This document shows positions 38,357-41,214 of a stretch of 41,214 bases of DNA, piece by piece. Under the pieces are notes generated by a model. That model ran no database searches. It saw only the letters and a program-made list of their open reading frames with translations, and was not told where the DNA came from. Source of the DNA: a virus; IMG/VR virus record IMGVR_UViG_3300010042_000006, positions 1-41,214 of that record; one strand, written 5' to 3'. The position numbers and the translations under genes are program-made. The stretch's first letter is position 1. Each line of letters begins with the position of its first letter.

Positions 38357-38865
38357 GAACGAATAAGCAGTGTCCGGGTCACACCGACGGTCGACATATC
38401 GAGGATTTCGACGGCAGTTGCATGGGCAAAGACTGTGATTTCCGTTTTCGACCCGCAGCGCTCGCATCCGCGCCACCAGCAGCGGAGCCGGTGAGGGTGA
38501 TGCCGGAGGATTTCTTGTCCCACCAATTGTCTTGGAGGAAAGCGATTGCGACGCTAGCGGAGCAAGACGATAGCGGTTACTGGCCCCATGAACTTCGGGC
38601 ATTTGATCGAGCCTACGCCGAATTGGCCGCCGCACCCCAGCCCGCAGAGCCCGCGCAACCCGCCACGCAGGCAGGGGCGGGGGAGTTGAAGACGACGCAG
38701 AGCATGGAAATGGCGATTCTTATGAATCGCAACGCGTGTCGGCTGTACCCAGAAAACATCGACGCACGGGTCGCGTTTGGTAGGGGCTGGAAGGAGGCTT
38801 TGGCCGCTATGAAACCCGCCCAACCCGTCGAGCAGCCGAGCCAGGATGCCAACCCTCCCCGCTGA
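38353..38865 (+). CDS. Uncharacterised accessory protein
   Basis: The 170-residue protein has cysteines at 7, 23 and 28 near the start (KQCPGH…GSCMGKDCDF), which might bind metal. Two helical parts follow, joined by Ala/Pro linkers (about 37 to 48 and 93 to 108). A FGRGWKEALAAM helix lies near the C-terminus. Such modular proteins of variable length are common in accessory regions of phages and often differ between relatives. No function can be given. Confidence 0.6.
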   Translation: MRTNKQCPGHTDGRHIEDFDGSCMGKDCDFRFRPAALASAPPAAEPVRVMPEDFLSHQLSWRKAIATLAEQDDSGYWPHELRAFDRAYAELAAAPQPAEPAQPATQAGAGELKTTQSMEMAILMNRNACRLYPENIDARVAFGRGWKEALAAMKPAQPVEQPSQDANPPR

Positions 38866-38868
38866 CAC

Positions 38869-39153
38869 ATGGGAAATGCCATGAACATCATATTCACGCC
38901 CGGCGAGTCCGCCGCCCTCGCAAAGAACGCCGAAGTGCTGCTGGCTCTTGCAAACCAGCACGACGCCTGGCAGTCGGAGGCCGATTCCATTGGTTTTGAG
39001 GGTTCGGCTCAGACTCACGCCGCGCGCCGCAAGGAGCTGCGCGCAGCCGCGCTGCGCATCGTGCAGATCGATCCCGACTGCTGGCCTGAGAGCGTTCTGC
39101 GCGACCTGGGCCTGCCGATCACGCCCGCCGCCCAGGCGCAGGGAGGTGCGTGA
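38869..39153 (+). CDS. Uncharacterised helical protein
   Basis: I annotate ATG 38869 (94 residues) because its leader resembles those of two later genes; ATG 38881 with GGGA upstream (90 residues, MNIIFTPGES…) is equally possible. The product is mostly helical (ALAKNAEVLLALANQHDAWQ) and has CWPESVLRDLGLP near the C-terminus. Its stop overlaps the next ATG by one base. No family recognised. Confidence 0.6.
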   Translation: MGNAMNIIFTPGESAALAKNAEVLLALANQHDAWQSEADSIGFEGSAQTHAARRKELRAAALRIVQIDPDCWPESVLRDLGLPITPAAQAQGGA

Positions 39154-39353
39154 TGCGCCGACTGTCGCCGCGTCGCGGAGAGCGCTGGAACAGCCACCCG
39201 TTTCATGAACGCCAAGCGCTGGGCATGCGCCCGCCCAGCATTCAGCGACTGCGCCAGATCCGCGTTCACCTGGGGCGGCGGGCCGACCGAGCGGCCGTAT
39301 CGTTCCGCAGTCGAATGTGGTTCAAAGACCATTTCCTCAAGGCGACCCCATGA
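39153..39353 (+). CDS. Small arginine-rich protein
   Basis: The 66-residue product starts with ATG overlapping the previous stop by one base and has GGGAGG upstream. It is very rich in arginine (MRRLSPRRGERWNSHPFHER…) and could bind nucleic acid. The end overlaps a tiny membrane peptide gene as ATGA. No known family. Confidence 0.5.
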   Translation: MRRLSPRRGERWNSHPFHERQALGMRPPSIQRLRQIRVHLGRRADRAAVSFRSRMWFKDHFLKATP

Positions 39354-39430
39354 GGCTCATCGTCTACGTGGCAGTCGCAGTGGTCGTGCTTGCCGTCGGC
39401 TTCGCCGGCTTGCGATTCGTGCCAACCTGA
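39350..39430 (+). CDS. 26-residue membrane peptide
   Basis: A very short frame, ATGA-coupled to the previous gene. The product is a single hydrophobic helix, MRLIVYVAVAVVVLAVGFAG and six more residues. Its size makes it easy to overlook. Coupling and clean hydrophobicity speak for a real gene, but a chance reading cannot be excluded. Confidence 0.45.
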   Translation: MRLIVYVAVAVVVLAVGFAGLRFVPT

Positions 39431-39454
39431 TTTTTCAATCCCCTTGCCGGACAC

Positions 39455-39679
39455 ATGCAAACCAAGCTGCAATCTCTGATCGAGGCCTGGGCCAACGTGA
39501 TCGTTGGCTACCTCGTCGCCCTCGCGTCGCAACTGCTGGTGTTCCCGCTGTTCGACATCCACATCCCGTTCAGCAGCAACCTGGCCATCGGCGCCTGGTT
39601 CACCGTCATCAGCCTGGTGCGCAGCTACGTGCTGCGCCGCTGGTTCAACGGACTGAAATTCCGAAAGGAAGCCTCATGA
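39455..39679 (+). CDS. Small phage membrane protein
   Basis: The 74-residue protein has two transmembrane segments (about 14 to 33 and 42 to 60) and the pattern SLIEAWANVIVGYLVALASQ, LVFPLFDI, FTVISLVRSYVLRRWFN. I know this pattern from a widespread phage membrane protein family of unknown function. It lacks a good Shine-Dalgarno sequence; a CCCC-TGCCGGACAC leader precedes the ATG. It is coupled by ATGA to the methyltransferase. Confidence 0.75.
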   Translation: MQTKLQSLIEAWANVIVGYLVALASQLLVFPLFDIHIPFSSNLAIGAWFTVISLVRSYVLRRWFNGLKFRKEAS

Positions 39680-40167
39680 GCCTGTCGTCGCACCAGAAGA
39701 ATGGCGGCCACGACGAGTGGCTCACGCCGCCCGAGATCGTCAAGGCCCTGGGACACTTCGATCTTGACCCCTGCTCGCCCATCGTGCGCCCGTGGGACAC
39801 CGCGGCACGGCACTACAGCATCAACGAAGACGGCCTGGCTCAGCCCTGGGCCGGCCGCGTCTGGCTGAACCCGCCGTTCGGCCGCGAGGCAGTGCGCTGG
39901 CTGCGCCGCCTGGTCGAGCACGGCGACGGCATCGCCCTGGTGCCGGCCCGCACCGAGACCGCGATGTACTACGAGTGCGTTTGGGATGTGGCCGATGCCG
40001 TGTGCTTCATGAAGGGCCGGCCGCACTTCCACTACGTGGACGGTAGGCGGGCGGCCGCGAACTCGGGCGCGCCCATCGCGCTGATCGCCTACGGCGCCCG
40101 GAACGTCTCCGCCTTGCACGCAGCGCGCCTGGGCGTCATCGTCAACACGCTGGCCGAAGCGGCCTAA
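39676..40167 (+). CDS. Dam-type DNA N6-adenine methyltransferase
   Basis: The 163-residue protein belongs to the phage N-6-adenine methyltransferase family: DEWLTPPEIV near the start, FDLDPCSP, then WLNPPFGRE with the catalytic NPPF at 65 to 68, and VPARTETAMYYE followed by a GRPHFHY motif. Length fits the family. No restriction enzyme is near, so it is an orphan enzyme that could protect phage DNA from host nucleases or mark replication. The ATG overlaps the previous stop as ATGA; AGGAAG lies upstream. Confidence 0.9.
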   Translation: MSLSSHQKNGGHDEWLTPPEIVKALGHFDLDPCSPIVRPWDTAARHYSINEDGLAQPWAGRVWLNPPFGREAVRWLRRLVEHGDGIALVPARTETAMYYECVWDVADAVCFMKGRPHFHYVDGRRAAANSGAPIALIAYGARNVSALHAARLGVIVNTLAEAA

Positions 40168-40192
40168 ATACCACCCCCTGCCGACACACATC

Positions 40193-40252
40193 ATGAACAC
40201 AGAACACCAGATCGACGCAGCCCGCGCCCATGGCGAGAAAGGTTCACCTTGA
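40193..40252 (+). CDS. 19-codon leader frame before the TTG-initiated gene
   Basis: A short frame, ATG to TGA, encodes MNTEHQIDAARAHGEKGSP. Its stop overlaps the TTG start of the following gene as TTGA, so its translation could bring ribosomes to that weak start. It is preceded by the CCCC-TGCCGACAC leader. It may only serve coupling. Confidence 0.35.
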   Translation: MNTEHQIDAARAHGEKGSP

Positions 40253-40419
40253 CGTGCCCCACCTGCGGCAGACCGGCGCTTCGCCCGCGTGGCCGGCCAG
40301 AAGTGGTCGTGGACATGGCGCGCGTTCGGGAACTGCTGGCCGAGGGCTATTCGGTGCGCGCAGCAGCGCGCCGCCTCGGCGTGTCCGACTTCACACTGCG
40401 GCGTCGCCTGAAGTCATGA
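40249..40419 (+). CDS. Small zinc-ribbon and resolvase-type helix-turn-helix protein (TTG start)
   Basis: Starting at TTG with AAAGG nine bases upstream, the frame encodes 56 residues: MTCPTCGRPALRPRGRP (Cys3, Cys6), then MARVRELLAEGYSVRAAARR and LGVSDFTLRRRLKS. The second part is the helix-turn-helix of Hin-type resolvases and the GRP motif that precedes it. No ATG fits as start. I know such short proteins from many phages; they may be DNA-binding regulators. The stop overlaps the next ATG. Confidence 0.75.
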   Translation: MTCPTCGRPALRPRGRPEVVVDMARVRELLAEGYSVRAAARRLGVSDFTLRRRLKS

Positions 40420-40724
40420 CCCGCGGCACCCGCCTGTGCACCATCTGCGGCTCACTGGGGCACGTCGCCGCCAACCATCCCCGTCAGCTCGCGGACGTAC
40501 GCCTGCAGCCCCAGCAGCTGCTCGCGCTCCACGATCAGGGCAGCGCGGAGATCCCAAAGCTCTTGTCGAAAAGCTGCAGGGATCTCGGCGGCTGGAGCAG
40601 CCACGCCGCTGGGGGCTGCGGGCGCAGGCACACCGGGGCTACTGGCGGGTCGGCAGGTGGCGGGGATGCGCAGCCCACCAGCGCCAGCAATGTCACGAGC
40701 GCGGCGAGCGTCGTTGTCGGATAG
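40416..40724 (+). CDS. Possible zinc-knuckle protein overlapping the spanin genes
   Basis: An ATGA-coupled frame begins MTRGTRLCTICGSLGHVAAN with Cys8, Cys11, His16 and His21, a zinc-knuckle-like start. From codon 13 onwards it runs antisense to the i-spanin gene, and its remaining sequence (Gly, Ser, Ala-rich) looks like a shadow of that gene. The beginning is convincing and the long tail is not; it may be real but reading through for lack of a stop. Confidence 0.35.
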   Translation: MTRGTRLCTICGSLGHVAANHPRQLADVRLQPQQLLALHDQGSAEIPKLLSKSCRDLGGWSSHAAGGCGRRHTGATGGSAGGGDAQPTSASNVTSAASVVVG

Positions 40725-40967
40725 TGCACGGTCCTTCTCCTGGGTTCGCTGCAGGTCGATGGTGTTGAAAGCGCGACGCTGCGACTCGTCGGCCGCGGCG
40801 ATGGCGTCAGCGACGCTCTTGGCACGCTCGGCCAGGCGCTGCAGCTGCACGGCGTGCGCAGTCTTTGTCTTGAAGTGCTCGGCCTCCTCGCCGGCCAGGC
40901 GCACGGTCTGCAGGCCCGCCAGCGCCAGCGCTGCGGCGATGGCGATCTCGCGCCAGTAGGTGATCAC
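40452..40967 (-). CDS. Rz: i-spanin (Rz-like)
   Basis: GTG at 40967 with GGAGG seven bases upstream gives 171 residues. There is one N-terminal transmembrane helix (REIAIAAALALAGLQTVRLA), then a charged coiled coil (AEHFKTKTAHAVQLQRLAER and on to about residue 85), a Pro/Ala-rich stretch and a final helix. This is the layout of inner-membrane spanin subunits, which join with an outer-membrane lipoprotein to fuse the membranes at lysis. The o-spanin gene is nested within it in another frame. The GTG overlaps the stop of the small membrane protein gene. Confidence 0.8.
   Translation of the reverse strand: MITYWREIAIAAALALAGLQTVRLAGEEAEHFKTKTAHAVQLQRLAERAKSVADAIAAADESQRRAFNTIDLQRTQEKDRALSDNDARRARDIAGAGGLRIPATCRPASSPGVPAPAAPSGVAAPAAEIPAAFRQELWDLRAALIVEREQLLGLQAYVRELTGMVGGDVPQ
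40535..40729 (-). CDS. Rz1: o-spanin lipoprotein (Rz1-like), nested
   Basis: Within the i-spanin gene, in a different frame, a 64-residue frame starts at GTG 40729 with AGGAG upstream. It has a lipoprotein signal: hydrophobic TTLAALVTLLALVGC with lipobox LVGC (Cys20), followed by a proline-rich mature part ASPPPADPPVAPVCLRPQPP. These are the hallmarks of Rz1-type outer-membrane spanins, fully embedded as in lambda. Short length and proline richness fit. Confidence 0.8.
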   Translation of the reverse strand: MHYPTTTLAALVTLLALVGCASPPPADPPVAPVCLRPQPPAAWLLQPPRSLQLFDKSFGISALP

Positions 40968-41200
40968 CCCAGGCCCTCCGCGCCGTCCCCGTCGACATCG
41001 AGCAGGGTGTACAGCGCCCAGCAGAAGATGTTCAATCCCATCGCCGACCAGTAGGTCAGCCACACGGTCCAGTGCAGCGGCGACATGTCATCGATCTTCC
41101 ACGCGAGCATGCCGACCAGCACGTAGACCAGCACGGCCCGCGCGAGCGTGACGACGATGCCGACGGCCTGCAGTGGGATGTGGAAGCGCCAGCGGCTCAC
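40964..41200 (-). CDS. Small two-helix membrane protein of the lysis region
   Basis: The 78-residue product starts with GTG at 41200 overlapping the lysozyme-like stop (visible at 106 to 108 in the other terminal copy) and ends overlapping the i-spanin start (GTGA). Hydrophobic segments lie at about 10 to 34 and 43 to 66, the latter ending in an acidic DVDGDG stretch. It is placed between endolysin and spanins, so it could be a further holin-type or antiholin protein. No family recognised. Confidence 0.65.
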   Translation of the reverse strand: MSRWRFHIPLQAVGIVVTLARAVLVYVLVGMLAWKIDDMSPLHWTVWLTYWSAMGLNIFCWALYTLLDVDGDGAEGLG

Positions 41201-41214
41201 AACTGAACCCCGGA
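41092..41214. repeat. Terminal direct repeat, right copy
   Basis: Identical to bases 1 to 123. Joining the two copies restores continuous genes for the lysozyme-like protein and the small membrane protein, which shows that the contig closes into a circle. Confidence 0.95.

Noticed and set aside
1-41214. Diversity-generating retroelement, suggested by the Bbp19-like gene known from phage BPP-1
   Set aside because: No reverse transcriptase, no template and variable repeat pair and no C-type lectin end were found in the tail genes.
1-41214. Integrase, excisionase, insertion sequences, CRISPR arrays and tRNA genes
   Set aside because: I searched for typical motifs and repeat layouts by eye and saw none. 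The only direct repeats are those listed.

Overview
This window is one complete, circularly permuted tailed-phage genome of podovirus type. The first 123 bases are repeated exactly at the end, so the unique length is 41,091 bp. Base composition is high in G+C. The proteins resemble those of phages of Pseudomonadota, and I infer a host near Burkholderiales; no host gene is present to prove it. I see no integrase, no recognisable CI-type repressor and integrase module, no tRNA, no CRISPR array, no reverse transcriptase and no phage RNA polymerase, so transcription presumably depends on the host polymerase.

Left arm (minus strand, 22778 down to 1 and, through the circle, on to 40452): packaging (terS, terL), portal, Bbp19-like and gp49-like proteins, scaffold, major capsid protein, decoration protein, a large esterase-like virion protein with a small duplicated partner, tail tubular proteins A and B, then gp13-, gp14-, gp15- and gp16-like internal virion proteins and a tailspike. 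This is the order of T7 genes 11 to 17, without a T7-type polymerase. The lysis genes follow: two holin candidates, a lysozyme-like hydrolase, a small membrane protein, and nested i-spanin and o-spanin genes. Most neighbours overlap by ATGA or GTGA.

Control region (22779 to 24540): two divergent transcription units meet here. It holds about a dozen copies of an 11-bp palindrome, consensus ACCCANTGGGT, several of them inside recognisable promoters, and a 19-bp inverted repeat with (TGCG) repeats that could be an origin or a protein-binding site.

Right arm (plus strand, 23482 to 40419): first a train of small proteins ending in an XRE-type regulator and a strong terminator. Then comes a reversed block (27385 to 30532, minus strand) with a winged-helix protein, a large Prim-Pol/DUF3987 primase-helicase and a small protein. 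A second divergent control region (30541 to 30600, GTTAAAC motifs) separates it from the replication and recombination cassette: ribbon-helix-helix-like protein, DUF2800 nuclease with probable iron-sulphur cysteines, Enc34-type ssDNA-binding protein, family B DNA polymerase with proofreading domain, MazG-like protein, VRR-NUC nuclease and SNF2-type helicase. The arm ends with small accessory genes, a Dam-type adenine methyltransferase and a TTG-initiated helix-turn-helix protein, and converges on the spanin genes.

The points I judge most worth following are the palindrome-rich control region, the second GTTAAAC-marked regulatory hub, the two unrelated SGNH-type hydrolases on the same virion, the duplicated 60-residue virion module, and a long structured element upstream of terS.
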